Assembly: GCF_000214475.1 (NCBI RefSeq) | Contig: NZ_AFII01000001.1 | Location: 434,001 to 498,000, forward strand | DNA from: Parvimonas sp. oral taxon 110 str. F0139 | GTDB taxonomy: Bacteria > Bacillota > Clostridia > Tissierellales > Peptoniphilaceae | Direction of reading: 5' to 3' | Length of the DNA stretch: 64,000 nucleotides | Shown here: positions 1-9,500 of the stretch, piece by piece | Layout: every line of letters begins with the position of its first letter | How positions within the stretch are numbered: position 1 is the first letter of the stretch | Notes under the pieces: generated by a model | The model's input: the letters and a program-made list of their open reading frames with translations, nothing else | Database searches by the model: none | Told to the model about the DNA's origin: nothing | Position numbers and translations under genes: made by a program

Positions 1-358
1 ATTAAATAAAACTAAATCCGTAATAGTTTGTGGAGATTTAAATGTCGCTCATAAAGAAATCGACCTAAAAAATCCAAAAACCAATAGAAAAAATGCAGGA
101 TTTACTGATCAAGAAAGAGAAAAGATGTCTATACTTTTAGATAGTGGGTTTACAGATACTTTCAGATATTTCTACCCTGATAAAGAAAATGAATACAGTT
201 GGTGGAGTTATTTTGGAAAATCAAGAGAAAGAAATACAGGCTGGAGAATTGACTATTTCTTAACTTCAAAAGATATGGATGACAGACTTGTAGATGCACA
301 AATACATCAAAGAATTTTAGGTAGTGACCACTGCCCTGTTTACTTAGAAATTAAATAA
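1..358 (+). CDS. exoA: Exodeoxyribonuclease III, C-terminal part (5' end outside window)
   Basis: The open frame is already running at base 2 and ends with TAA at 356-358, giving about 118 C-terminal residues of an ExoIII/AP endonuclease. Visible family motifs are CGDLNVAH near the start, the block around NPKTNRKNAGFTDQER, the W-rich stretch YSWWSYFGKSRERNTGWRIDYF, and the catalytic SDHCPV near the end. Family members repair abasic sites and digest DNA 3'-5'. It is the only plus-strand gene in the first 38 kb and is followed by a strong terminator. The first ATG at 125 is not the start, because conserved sequence continues upstream of it. Confidence 0.95.
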   Translation, partial: LNKTKSVIVCGDLNVAHKEIDLKNPKTNRKNAGFTDQEREKMSILLDSGFTDTFRYFYPDKENEYSWWSYFGKSRERNTGWRIDYFLTSKDMDDRLVDAQIHQRILGSDHCPVYLEIK

Positions 359-376
359 AATATTTTATTCTTCACA

Positions 377-410
377 AAATGTACCTTAAATATGTAGGTA
401 CATTTTTTAT
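377..410 (+). terminator. Rho-independent terminator of exoA
   Basis: Stem AAATGTACC / GGTACATTT (377-385 with 397-405) followed by a T-rich run. The interspersed repeat begins directly at the end of its T tract. Confidence 0.85.
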
Positions 411-476
411 TGTGAAACAACATGGTTCCCGGGAACCCAACTGATGCAAAGCATCGTAGAAGGGTGGGGTTCTTAT
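409..476 (+). repeat. Interspersed 68-bp palindromic repeat, copy 1
   Basis: GC-rich island in AT-rich surroundings. It matches the reverse complement of 51267-51335 at about 61 of 68 positions. It contains a perfect palindrome GGTTCCCGGGAACC, a hairpin GATGC-AAA-GCATC, and outer arms beginning GAACCC and ending GGGGTTC. It lies between the exoA terminator and the malY terminator. It carries no gene; the small frame that runs through it is not convincing. Confidence 0.85.
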
Positions 477-508
477 ATAAAAAAGAGACTATAAAAATTA
501 TAGTCTCT
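477..508 (-). terminator. Terminator of malY / metK operon
   Basis: Perfect hairpin AGAGACTATAA / TTATAGTCTCT (484-494 with 498-508), followed on the minus strand by TTTTTTATAT. Confidence 0.88.
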
Positions 509-522
509 AGATATTTTGAGGT

Positions 523-1712
523 TTATAAACTATCTACAACTTTTTTAAGTCTATTTAATCCATCAATTAACATTTCTCTGTTACAAGCTATATTCATTCT
601 AAAGAAAAGTCTTGCATTTTCCCCATAATTTATTCCTGAATTAAGCAATAATTTTCCTTCATTTATCAACTTTTGATGTAACTCATCATGATCAATATCA
701 AAAGCTCTAAGATCTAACCATAACAAGAAACTTGCTTCTGGTCTTTTTACCTTTACCTTTGGAATTTCTCTATTTATAAATTCTATTGCAAAGTCAATGT
801 TATCTTCAATATAACTCATACATTCTTCAAACCATTCTTTACCATAAGTGTAAGCAGCGACAAAACCAACTGCTGCAAAACTTGCCATATGGAAAATTCC
901 ATATCCTACAAGTCCATTAATAAATCTATTTCTCAATTCTTCATTAGGAATTACAGCAACAGATTGAGCAAGACCTGCAATATTAAAAGTTTTACTTGGA
1001 GCAGTTAAAGTAACAGTGTTATATAAAAAGTCTTCATTAAGAGAAGCAATTGGAATATGTTTATAATCCTTAAGTATTAAATCTCCATGAATCTCATCAG
1101 AAATCATTAATACATTATGTTTCCTACAAATTCTTCCATATGTTTCTAATTCTTCTTTTGTCCATACTCTTCCAACAGGATTATGAGGACTACATAATAC
1201 ACTTAGTTTAACGTTATTATCAACGATTTTCTTTTCAAAATCTTCAAAATCCATAACATATTTGTCTTCTAACTCAATTAATGGACTTTCGACAACAACT
1301 CTATTGTTTAAAGTTACTGCATTAAAGAAAGGTGGATAAACTGGTGTATTTATAATTACAGCATCTCCCTCTTTAGTATTGTGCAAAATAGTATTTGCTA
1401 TTCCAGGTACTACTCCCGGAACAGGGACAATCCATTCCTTCTTAATATCCCAATTGTTTTTTCCTTTTGCCATTTGATAAATGATGAAAAAAACTTTTCA
1501 CAAGGACAGTCATATCCTATTACTCCATTTGATATTGGCTCTTTTAATGCTTCTAAAATTTCATCACAACATTTAAATTCCATATCAGCTATAGACATTG
1601 ATAAAATTGAATGATCATTATTAGGTGCCCCCGCAGCAACCATATTATTCCATTTTTCAGCATGTGAATTTTTTCTGTCTACATATTCATTAAAATCATA
1701 ACATCTTCCCAT
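523..1712 (-). CDS. malY: MalY/PatB-type aminotransferase, probable cystathionine beta-lyase (frameshifted)
   Basis: PLP-dependent fold-type I enzyme of the MalY/PatB group, which cleave C-S bonds of cystathionine or cysteine. The N-terminal half has MGRCYDFNEYVDRKNS and SMSIADMEFK; the second half has CSPHNPVGRVW, ISDEIHGDL and the PLP-lysine motif APSKTFNIAGL. The two halves are in different frames: one base is missing in the T6 run at 1457-1462. Adding it gives about 396 residues, normal for the family. The start is the ATG at 1712, with AGGAGA seven bases upstream, not the earlier ATG at 1739. It lies 28 bp after metK, consistent with a methionine/cysteine link. Exact substrate is inferred. 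Confidence 0.85.
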
Positions 1713-1740
1713 AATAACATCTCCTATATTTTTAATCAAT

Positions 1741-2919
1741 TTATATTAATTTTTTTATATCTTCAACTCTGTCCAATTTTTCCCAAGGTAAATCTAAATC
1801 ATCTCTTCCAAAATGACCATAAGCGGCAATTTGACGATATATTGGTCTTCTTAAATCTAAAATATCAATAATTGCAGCAGGTCTTAAGTCAAATACTTTA
1901 TTAATTATTTCAATAATTTTGTCATCTGAAATTTTTCCAGTGCCAAAAGTATCTACATAAATAGAAAGTGGCTTTGCTACCCCAATAGCATAAGAAATTC
2001 CTATTTCTAACTTTTCACAGATTCCACTGGCGACAATATTTTTTGCAATATATCTTGCCATATAGGCTCCAGATCTATCTACTTTAGTTGGATCTTTACC
2101 AGAAAAAGCTCCCCCACCATGTCTTCCAAATCCACCATAAGTATCCACTATTAATTTTCTTCCTGTCAATCCAGAATCTCCCATAGGTCCCCCAATTTCA
2201 AATCTACCTGTAGGATTTACATAAATCTTAGTATTTTCATCAATTAAATAATCCGGAATAACCTCATCAATGACAAATTCTTTAATATCTTTTTGAATTT
2301 GTTCTAATTTAACTGAAGGACTATGTTGAGTAGAAACAACTATTGCCTCTATTCTTGAAGGAACTCCATCTATATACTCAACAGTAACCTGACTTTTACC
2401 ATCAGGTCTTAAATATCCTAATATATCATTTTTTCTAACATAAGATAATCTTTTTGACAATTTATGAGCTAAAGTAATTGGTAATGGCATAAATTCATCT
2501 GTTTCTGTACATGCATAACCAAACATCATACCTTGATCTCCAGCTCCGACAGAATTATACTTATCTTCATTACCATTCTTATATTCTAATGCGCTGTCAA
2601 CACCTAATGCTATATCTCTTGATTGTTCATTTATACTTGTTATAACCGAACATGTTGAAGCATCAAATCCAAACTTAGCTCTAGTATATCCAATTTCTTT
2701 TAAAACATTTCTAACTATGCTCTGTATATCAACATATTGAGAAGTTGTAATTTCACCAACAACCATTACAATTCCAGTTGTTGTTAAAGTTTCACAAGCT
2801 ACTCTTGCAATTGGATCAACTTTTAAAATTTCATCTAAAATCGCATCAGAAACCTGATCACAAATTTTATCTGGATGACCCTCAGTTACTGATTCAGATG
2901 TAAATAAAACTTTTTTCAT
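1741..2919 (-). CDS. metK: S-adenosylmethionine synthetase
   Basis: Makes S-adenosylmethionine from methionine and ATP in the cytoplasm. Signature stretches are [15 protein letters not shown] at the N-terminus, [12 protein letters not shown] (ATP-binding hexapeptide region), and [19 protein letters not shown] (P-loop-like). It is 392 residues, full family length. The start is the ATG at 2919 because AGGAGG lies just upstream; a longer reading to 2988 would overlap ispF and lacks an RBS. It sits between ispF (10 bp) and malY (28 bp), so is probably in one operon from the promoter before ispD. I see no SAM riboswitch. Confidence 0.97.
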   Translation of the reverse strand: MKKVLFTSESVTEGHPDKICDQVSDAILDEILKVDPIARVACETLTTTGIVMVVGEITTSQYVDIQSIVRNVLKEIGYTRAKFGFDASTCSVITSINEQSRDIALGVDSALEYKNGNEDKYNSVGAGDQGMMFGYACTETDEFMPLPITLAHKLSKRLSYVRKNDILGYLRPDGKSQVTVEYIDGVPSRIEAIVVSTQHSPSVKLEQIQKDIKEFVIDEVIPDYLIDENTKIYVNPTGRFEIGGPMGDSGLTGRKLIVDTYGGFGRHGGGAFSGKDPTKVDRSGAYMARYIAKNIVASGICEKLEIGISYAIGVAKPLSIYVDTFGTGKISDDKIIEIINKVFDLRPAAIIDILDLRRPIYRQIAAYGHFGRDDLDLPWEKLDRVEDIKKLI

Positions 2920-2929
2920 CTTTTCCTCC

Positions 2930-3403
2930 TTATATTTTTTCAAGTAGTACCACCGCCTGAGAAGAAATACCTTCTTCTCTACCTTCAAAACCCAAATGTT
3001 CTGTTGTAGTGGCTTTTATACTTATATTTTCTATATCTGTTTCTAAAACATTAGCAATATTTTTCCTCATCTGCAAAATATATCCTGCTAGTTTAGGCTG
3101 TTGTGCAGATATTACACTATCAACATTTCCAATTTTGTATCCTTTTTCTTTCATAAGCCTAACTACTTCCTTAGTCATAATCAAAGAACTAATATCCTTG
3201 TATTTTGGATCATTATCAGGAAATAACTTTCCAATATCTCCTAAACATAATGCCCCAATAATTGCATCATTTATAGCATGAACTAAAACATCTGCATCAC
3301 TATGACCTAAAAGACCCTTTTCATGATCTATTTTAACACCACCAATTATTAAATCTCTATCAACAACTAATTCATGAACATCAAAACCTAGTCCTATTCT
3401 CAT
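2930..3403 (-). CDS. ispF: 2-C-methyl-D-erythritol 2,4-cyclodiphosphate synthase
   Basis: Fifth step of the MEP isoprenoid pathway: CDP-ME-2-phosphate to MEcPP. Metal-binding motif GFDVHEL at residues 6-12 and conserved [18 protein letters not shown], plus [17 protein letters not shown] near the C-terminus. 157 residues, normal length. It starts one base after the ispD stop, so the two are translationally coupled; IspD and IspF are fused in some bacteria. Confidence 0.97.
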   Translation of the reverse strand: MRIGLGFDVHELVVDRDLIIGGVKIDHEKGLLGHSDADVLVHAINDAIIGALCLGDIGKLFPDNDPKYKDISSLIMTKEVVRLMKEKGYKIGNVDSVISAQQPKLAGYILQMRKNIANVLETDIENISIKATTTEHLGFEGREEGISSQAVVLLEKI

Positions 3404-3404
3404 A

Positions 3405-4091
3405 TTAAATGCCTCTTTCTAATAATAATCTTGCATGATAAATATCTTCTATTGTTGTAATTTTTATATTTGAATAATCTCCTTCAACAAGTTTAACTCT
3501 AACATTCAATTTTTCAACCACAGAAGAATCATCTGTAACAAAATTATCTTCCTCAAAAAATTTTTTATATCCGTCTATAATGACTTTTTTGTCAAAAGCT
3601 TGAGGTGTCTGAATATTGTATAATGACCTTCTATCAGGAGTAGATACTACTTCTAAATTAGAAGAAACAATTTTCATTGTATCTTTTGCTTTAACGCCTG
3701 TTATAACAGCTTTATAATTATCAAGTTCACTAATAACATTTAAAATATTTTCTTTACTAACTAAAGGTCTCGCTCCATCATGACAAATCACAAAATTTGA
3801 CTTATCGCAAACATTTAATAGACCATTAAAAGTAGACTCTTCTCTTGAAGAGCCTCCTTCAACAATTTTTATATTTAAAGGAAATCTTTTAATAATATTA
3901 TTTATACTGTCAAAAAATTCTTTCTTTGTTACTAAAATAATCTCAAATATTTCAGGTATATCAATAAAAGCACTTATTGTTCTTTCAATAACAGAATTCC
4001 CGCATAAGTCTAAAAAAATTTTATTTTCTTTAGTTCCCATTCTGTGAGAAGAACCAGCAGCAACAATTACAACAGAAATCTGTTTATGCAT
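3405..4091 (-). CDS. ispD: 2-C-methyl-D-erythritol 4-phosphate cytidylyltransferase
   Basis: Third MEP-pathway enzyme; transfers CMP from CTP to MEP. It has the nucleotidyltransferase signature [13 protein letters not shown] at the N-terminus, CHDGARPLV in the middle and [16 protein letters not shown] in the C-terminal half. 228 residues. GAGGTG lies seven bases before the ATG. First gene of ispD-ispF-metK-malY, with a promoter candidate just upstream. Confidence 0.96.
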   Translation of the reverse strand: MHKQISVVIVAAGSSHRMGTKENKIFLDLCGNSVIERTISAFIDIPEIFEIILVTKKEFFDSINNIIKRFPLNIKIVEGGSSREESTFNGLLNVCDKSNFVICHDGARPLVSKENILNVISELDNYKAVITGVKAKDTMKIVSSNLEVVSTPDRRSLYNIQTPQAFDKKVIIDGYKKFFEEDNFVTDDSSVVEKLNVRVKLVEGDYSNIKITTIEDIYHARLLLERGI

Positions 4092-4109
4092 AATTTCACC
4101 TCATCCTAT

Positions 4110-4138
4110 ATTGTATCATATTTAAAATTTATTTTCTA
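4110..4138 (-). promoter_or_regulatory. Promoter candidate for ispD-ispF-metK-malY
   Basis: Minus-strand -10 TACAAT (4110-4115) preceded by TGA, as in an extended -10, and a weak -35 TAGAAA 17 bases upstream (4133-4138). Confidence 0.5.
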
Positions 4139-4205
4139 TATTTTATATTAAAATTTATGAAGTAATTAAAAGTTAAAATGATCAAATCTTAAAAATTTAT
4201 ACTAA

Positions 4206-4237
4206 TAAATACAAAAGCGATGAGTACTCATCGCTTT
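4206..4237 (-). terminator. Terminator of the rhodanese gene
   Basis: Perfect 24-bp palindrome AAAGCGATGAGT / ACTCATCGCTTT at 4214-4237, followed on the minus strand by TTTTGTATTT. Confidence 0.75.
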
Positions 4238-4242
4238 AAAAA

Positions 4243-4679
4243 CTATTTTACAAGTTCATATTTATATTGTTTAACACCTTGTGCATTACTAACATTAGTA
4301 TAACCTAATTTTTTAACTTTTCTAATGCTTGTCCACTCCTATTTCCAGTATTACAGTAAACAATAATTTTTGCATCCTTTTTAGTAACTTTTGATTCAAT
4401 ATCTTTTTCGATTGTTTCCAAAGGAATATTTATAGCATCTTTAATATGTCCTGCATTATATTGATCAGCTACTCTTACATCAATTACTGTCGCACCATTC
4501 TTTTGTTCTTCTAAAAGAGTTTCACCTTTCATCATATCTGATGATTTTTTATCATCTTTCTTTTCAGTTTGATTTTCAGTTTTTTTATCATTTGCTTTAT
4601 TGTCACTTTTTGATCCACAACCAACTAAAGTTGTAGCAGTAACTAATGATAAAAGTAACATTTTTGATAGTTTTTTCAT
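4243..4679 (-). CDS. Rhodanese-domain lipoprotein (frameshifted near 3' end)
   Basis: N-terminal lipoprotein signal (KMLLLSLVTATTLVGC), a charged linker of about 30 residues, then one rhodanese domain with ATVIDVRVADQYNAGHI and the active-site loop YCNTGNRSG. Expected to be a membrane-anchored sulfurtransferase or thiol carrier on the outer face. The in-frame stop at 4305 cuts the domain short. Adding one T to the T6 run at 4309-4314 extends it by KLGYTNVSNAQGVKQYKYEL to a TAG at 4243, the expected rhodanese end, for a total of 145 residues. It has its own promoter and terminator. Confidence 0.85.
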
Positions 4680-4709
4680 TAATTTACCTCCAAAATTTTA
4701 ATCAATAAA

Positions 4710-4738
4710 ATCATACCATATATCCTAAATAAAGTAAA
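4710..4738 (-). promoter_or_regulatory. Promoter candidate for the rhodanese lipoprotein
   Basis: Minus-strand -35 TTTACT (4733-4738), 17-bp spacer, -10 TATGAT (4710-4715). GGAGG follows before the ATG at 4679. Confidence 0.6.
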
Positions 4739-4779
4739 ATAGTTTTTTCTTATTAATATATATTATTAATTAATTATTT

Positions 4780-5991
4780 CTATACAACTATTCTTTTTAT
4801 GTTATTGCTGATATTTTTCCAACTAAATTGAGTCATTTTTGATGAAAAATCTTGTTCGTAGTCATTATTATACAAATTCTTTATTTGATTCTCCAATGCT
4901 ATATTAAGTCTTAAAATATAATTATCAACTTCACTTTCAATTACTTTATCAGTATCATATAAAGTAGGCATTTTTACAAATTCAATATTTTTTGACTTAG
5001 TAATATCTTCTCCTACAAAGTTAATGAAATTTTCTAGTTCATTCATCACAACTTTTAGTCCACAAGCCATTGCCTCTATTGTAACAAGTGATAGTCCTTC
5101 ATAAAGAGATGGCATAACAAAAATATCGCAGGATCTAAATAAATCACCTATCTCATTCATATTCATATATCCATACAGTTTAACTTTATCAGCCAGCTTT
5201 TTTGAGTAATTAATGATTTCGTCATACTCTTCTCCAGTACCACTTCCCGCTAAAATTAATTCAACATTGTATTTATCTTTTACCATTTCAAAAGCTTTAA
5301 GTAAATATATAATTCCTTTGGCTCTACTAAATTTTCCTGCATATATTAGTCTTATTTTAGCATCTTTAGAATAAGTTTTATTATAATCTTTATAATAAAA
5401 ATCTAAATCATATCCACCACCAATAACATAAACTTTATCTTTATTATAATTAAATACATTAATAATTTCTTCTTTTTGCTTTCCTGACAAACAAAAAATT
5501 CCATTAAGTTTAGGAATATTGTCACAAATAAATTTTTTATGTATATCATTTTTATAAAGTTGTCTTAAATCAGTTCCATGACAAAATGCAAAAACTTTAC
5601 ATTTTAAATCAAGACTTGCAACAATTGATGTCATAATATATAGATGATTTGTAAAAATAATATCTGGTTTGAAGTTTTCAACAATATTCAATATTTTACT
5701 AGTAAAAACATTTATATATCTTTCCAAGTTCTCTCCAGTTAAATTTGAAAACAAAAAAGATTCATAAGGCATTACATCACTCATTCCAACTACTGGAAAT
5801 GGTAATTCATCACTTTTAAATTTTACTATTTCAAAATCGTCAAAGTTAACTTCTACAATATCATCTTCATTCATAGCACACAAAACTTTTTGAGTAAAAT
5901 TCATAGCTTTGAAGTTTTTATATACCTCTGATAAGTAAATTCCACTACCTGTTTTTGAGGGATATTGACTAATTAAATGTAAAATTTTCAA
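4780..5991 (-). CDS. Glycosyltransferase family 4 (GT-B fold)
   Basis: 403 residues. The C-terminal half has the typical GT4 donor-binding core: IYAGKFSRAKGIIYLLKAFE, VELILAGSGTGEEYDEI, and the E-x7-E region PSLYEGLSLVTIEAMACG. The N-terminal domain starts MKILHLISQYPSKTGSGIY. Probably transfers a sugar from a nucleotide-sugar donor to a lipid or cell-surface glycan; acceptor unknown. No membrane segments. Start is TTG at 5991 with AAGGAGAG about nine bases before it. It stands alone, with no other glycan gene nearby, so the pathway cannot be told from context. Confidence 0.85.
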   Translation of the reverse strand: MKILHLISQYPSKTGSGIYLSEVYKNFKAMNFTQKVLCAMNEDDIVEVNFDDFEIVKFKSDELPFPVVGMSDVMPYESFLFSNLTGENLERYINVFTSKILNIVENFKPDIIFTNHLYIMTSIVASLDLKCKVFAFCHGTDLRQLYKNDIHKKFICDNIPKLNGIFCLSGKQKEEIINVFNYNKDKVYVIGGGYDLDFYYKDYNKTYSKDAKIRLIYAGKFSRAKGIIYLLKAFEMVKDKYNVELILAGSGTGEEYDEIINYSKKLADKVKLYGYMNMNEIGDLFRSCDIFVMPSLYEGLSLVTIEAMACGLKVVMNELENFINFVGEDITKSKNIEFVKMPTLYDTDKVIESEVDNYILRLNIALENQIKNLYNNDYEQDFSSKMTQFSWKNISNNIKRIVV

Positions 5992-6056
5992 ATTTATAAC
6001 TCTCCTTATAATACAACTTTATAATCCAAAAAAATGGATTTTAACGTCTTTTTGAT

Positions 6057-6085
6057 ATTATATCATATCAATAAATAAATGTAAA
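6057..6085 (-). promoter_or_regulatory. Promoter of the glycosyltransferase gene
   Basis: Minus-strand -35 TTTACA (6080-6085), 17 bp, -10 TATAAT (6057-6062) with TGA before it. The -35 overlaps the T tract of the rpsT terminator. A small hairpin AATCCA/TGGATT lies in the leader at about 6032-6050. Confidence 0.7.
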
Positions 6086-6106
6086 AAAAAAAGCTCCACA
6101 CGGAGC
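6083..6106 (-). terminator. Terminator of rpsT
   Basis: GCTCC-GTGT-GGAGC hairpin (6093-6106) followed by ten T on the minus strand. Confidence 0.92.
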
Positions 6107-6141
6107 AAATATAGTGTGTTGGATCCATACACGCTATATTT
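6107..6141 (-). other. Second hairpin at the 3' end of rpsT
   Basis: Inverted repeat AAATATAG(C)GTGT / ACAC(A)CTATATTT with one mismatch. It starts at the rpsT stop codon and abuts the terminator hairpin. It may protect the mRNA end or be structural; function unknown. Confidence 0.6.
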
Positions 6142-6412
6142 ACGCTTGTGTTGAAGCATCATGTAATTTTTTACTTAATTTACTTACTTTTCTAGAAGCA
6201 GCATTTTTATGAAAAACACTGTGTTCAGTAGCTTGTTTAAGTCTTTTATCAATTGTTCTTAACAATTCATTAGCTAATTCAAAATTATTTTCTTCTATTG
6301 CTAACTCAAATTTTTTAATATAAGTCTTTATTTCAGATTTTCTACTTTTATTTTTAAGAGTTTGTTTTTTTGTAACATCAATTCTCTTAATTGCTGATTT
6401 TATATTTGCCAT
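6140..6412 (-). CDS. rpsT: 30S ribosomal protein S20
   Basis: Small basic protein (90 residues) that binds 16S rRNA. It starts MANIKSAIKRIDVTKK and has HKNAASRKVSKLSKKL near the C-terminus, both diagnostic of S20. The start is the ATG at 6412, preceded by AGGAGGTGAATAAA; the upstream GTG at 6421 lies inside the RBS. Monocistronic, with its own strong promoter and terminator. Confidence 0.97.
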   Translation of the reverse strand: MANIKSAIKRIDVTKKQTLKNKSRKSEIKTYIKKFELAIEENNFELANELLRTIDKRLKQATEHSVFHKNAASRKVSKLSKKLHDASTQA

Positions 6413-6442
6413 TTTATTCACCTCCTCAAAAATAACATTAAT

Positions 6443-6471
6443 ATTATACTATAAGCCAATAATTTTTTCAA
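6443..6471 (-). promoter_or_regulatory. Promoter of rpsT
   Basis: Minus-strand -35 TTGAAA (6466-6471), 17-bp spacer, perfect -10 TATAAT (6443-6448). Confidence 0.85.
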
Positions 6472-6509
6472 GTCCTATTTTTAAATAATTGAGTTAACTT
6501 TGGATTGTA

Positions 6510-6546
6510 TATTTAAAAACAACTGAGATTAATAATCTCAGTTGTT
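6510..6546 (-). terminator. Terminator of polC operon
   Basis: Long stem AAACAACTGAGATT / AATCTCAGTTGTTT directly after the polC stop, ending in TTTTTAAAT on the minus strand. Confidence 0.88.
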
Positions 6547-6548
6547 TT

Positions 6549-9500
6549 TTACATAAAGTCAAATAAACTTACTTGATTTGTTTGCTGTAAATCATTTAAA
6601 ACGCCATGTTCTTTTAATGATTCCAAAGCATTTTTATTTATTTTTGTTCTTTCTTGAAAATCTTCAATTGATATAAATGGTAATTTTCTAACTTCTTCAT
6701 ATATAGATGTTGAGTTGACATCACTTACAAAATCTAAAGCCCTAAAAGGTGGTAAAATTTTACCTTTCCCATCAATTAAGAACCTTGAAGAATCCGATTT
6801 TTCCAAATCCACTTTACTAGCAACAATTCCTCTAAGATACATTTCTTCAGCAACTTCAAGTATATCATATACATCTTGTTCCTTTTGAGATGCAGACTTT
6901 CCTAATTCTTTTATTTCTTTCATTTTACTCTGAATTGCTGTAAGACCTTTAAAAATCAAGTTACCTGGGTAATTATCAATTTTAGTAGTAAAATATGTGG
7001 CATAAAAAGCTTCAGGATAATGAACCTTAAAATATGCAATTCTATAACTCATCATTACATAAGCAACAGCATGAGCTTTCGGGAATAGATATTTAATCTT
7101 TTTACAAGAGTCAATATACCATTCTGGTATTCCATTTTCTCTCATATATGATTCAGTTTCCTCATCAAGTCCTCTACCTTTTCTAACAGTTTCCATTATT
7201 TTAAATGAACGTTTATTTTCAAGTCCTTTAAAAATCAAAAATGTCATTATATCATCTCTAGTACAAATCGTTTCATTTAAAGGTATTCCTTTTTTAATAA
7301 GATCTTGTGCATTTCCAAGCCATACATCAGTTCCGTGAGATAGACCTGAAATTCTAATAAGTTCAGTTAAAGTTTTTGGCCTTGTATCAAGTAGCATCTG
7401 TCTTACAAAGTTTGTCCCATATTCAGGTATCCCTAAAGTACCAACACCATCTTTATATTTATCATCCATAAATTTTAAACTATCTGTTGAATAAAATATA
7501 TTTAAAGTTTCCTTATCATCCATAGGAATATTTAAAGGATCAACACCAGTTAAATCTCCAAGATGTTTTATTATAGTAGGAACATCGTGTCCAAGTAAAT
7601 CTAATTTTAAAATTCTTCCGCTTATAGACTTATAACTAAAATGTGTAGTTTTTGTTTCAGAAGATGGATCATCTGCAGGATATTGAATTGGAGTAAAATC
7701 ATAAATTTCTTTATTGTGTGGAACAATCATAACTCCACCCGGATGTTGACCACTTGTTCTTTTTACACCAACTATCTTTCTAACATATCTTCGAATATTA
7801 CCAGCTGTAAGAGTGAGCTCATTTTCTTCAATATACTTTTTTACATACCCAAATGCAGTTTTGTCAGAAACTGTCCCAATTGTTCCAGCTCTATACACTT
7901 TATCTGATCCAAATAGTTCTTCAGTATATTTATGACAAGTAGATTGATATTCTCCTGCAAAATTTAAGTCAATATCAGGCTCTTTATCTCCATCAAATCC
8001 CAAAAATACTTCAAAAGGAATGTCATGTCCTTCCTTAATCATATTTATTTTACAATCTGGACATTCTTTATCTGGCATATCCACTCCAGATTGTCCGCTA
8101 TATTCTGAATGAAATTCTGAACGTTTACATTTAGGACAAATATAATGCGGGATTAATGGATTAACTTCAGTTATCCCTGACATTGTTGCAGCAAAGGAAG
8201 AACCTACTGACCCTCTCGAGCCTACCAAGTATCCATCATCATTTGACCTCCAAACAAGTTTTTGAGCAATTATATATAGTACTGCATATCCATTTTTAAT
8301 AATTGATCCTAATTCTCTTTCAAGCCTATCTTCAACAATTTTTGGTAAATTTTCACCATAAATAGATTTAGCTTTGTCATAACATATTTTTCTTAATTCT
8401 TCGTCAGCACCCTCTATAAAAGGTGGAAATGTTCCATTAGGAATAGGTAAAATTTCATCAAGCATGTCTTTAAAAATATTAGTATTCTTTACTACAACTT
8501 CATATGCTTCATTTTCTCCTAAATATGAAAATTCATCAAGCATCTCAGCTGTAGTTCTATAATAGAAAGAACCTTCTTTTTCAAGATTTTTCTTTCCTTG
8601 CCCATATAGAATAATATTTCTAAAAACATAGTCATTCTTATCAAGATATTTAACATTTCCAGTTGCAACAACTAATTTATCTAAATTTTTTCCAAGCTCA
8701 TAAATCTTTTTATTTACTTCTTTCAAATCATCTATACTTAAAACTTTACCTCTAAAAAACAAATGTTTTAAATTAGATATAGGTTGAATTTCAAAAAAAT
8801 CATAAAATTTTGCAATTTCTAAAATTTCTTCTTCACTTTTTTCTTCAATAAAAGCTCTAAAAAGCTCTCCGTCCCAATTTCCTGAACCTATTAAAAGACC
8901 TTCTCTATATTCCTTTAACCTTGATTTAGGAAAACCTGCAACCCTTCTAAAATACTTCATTAATCCTTCTGAAACCATCTTATAAAATCCACTTAAGGCT
9001 TCCATTTTTTTACATATATAGTTGAATTATATGAAATATTTTTTGCAACAGGCCATTTTGTTTCAATATTATTTATATTTTCATCAAAAATTTTTCCATC
9101 TTTTTCAATTATCTTTATAAGTTCCAAAAGAATTCCTGAACAAGCTTCCGCATCGAAACTTGCTCTATGATGATTTAATAATTTTACTCCTAACTCCTTA
9201 CATAAAGTATTGAGTTTATGATTTTTTAAATTTGGTAATACTGCTCTTGCAAATCCCATTGTATCTATAAAAGTAGGATCAAATTCAAGGTTCAATCTCT
9301 TACAATTAGTTTTTATAAATGAAATATCGAATTCTGCATTATGTGCAACAAAAACTGCATTTTTAGAAAATTCTAAAAATTTTGGCATAATTTCACCTAT
9401 TAAAGGCTTATCTGCTACCATTTCATTAGTAATACCAGTTATTTCTGTTATTTCTTTAGTTATTTCTTGCTCTGGATTTACTAACTCATTAAAATATTCA

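Noticed and set aside
422..628. Plus-strand 68-codon frame over the first repeat
   Set aside because: It crosses the repeat, the malY terminator and the malY 3' end on the opposite strand; no RBS and no family resemblance.
1381..1614. Plus-strand frames opposite malY, ispF, polC, ispG and other genes as overlapping genes
   Set aside because: They mirror well-supported minus-strand genes, lack RBS sites and show hydrophobic or low-complexity translations typical of antisense AT-rich frames.
2920..2929. SAM riboswitch before metK
   Set aside because: Only 10 bp separate ispF and metK; no room for the aptamer, and none is visible before ispD.
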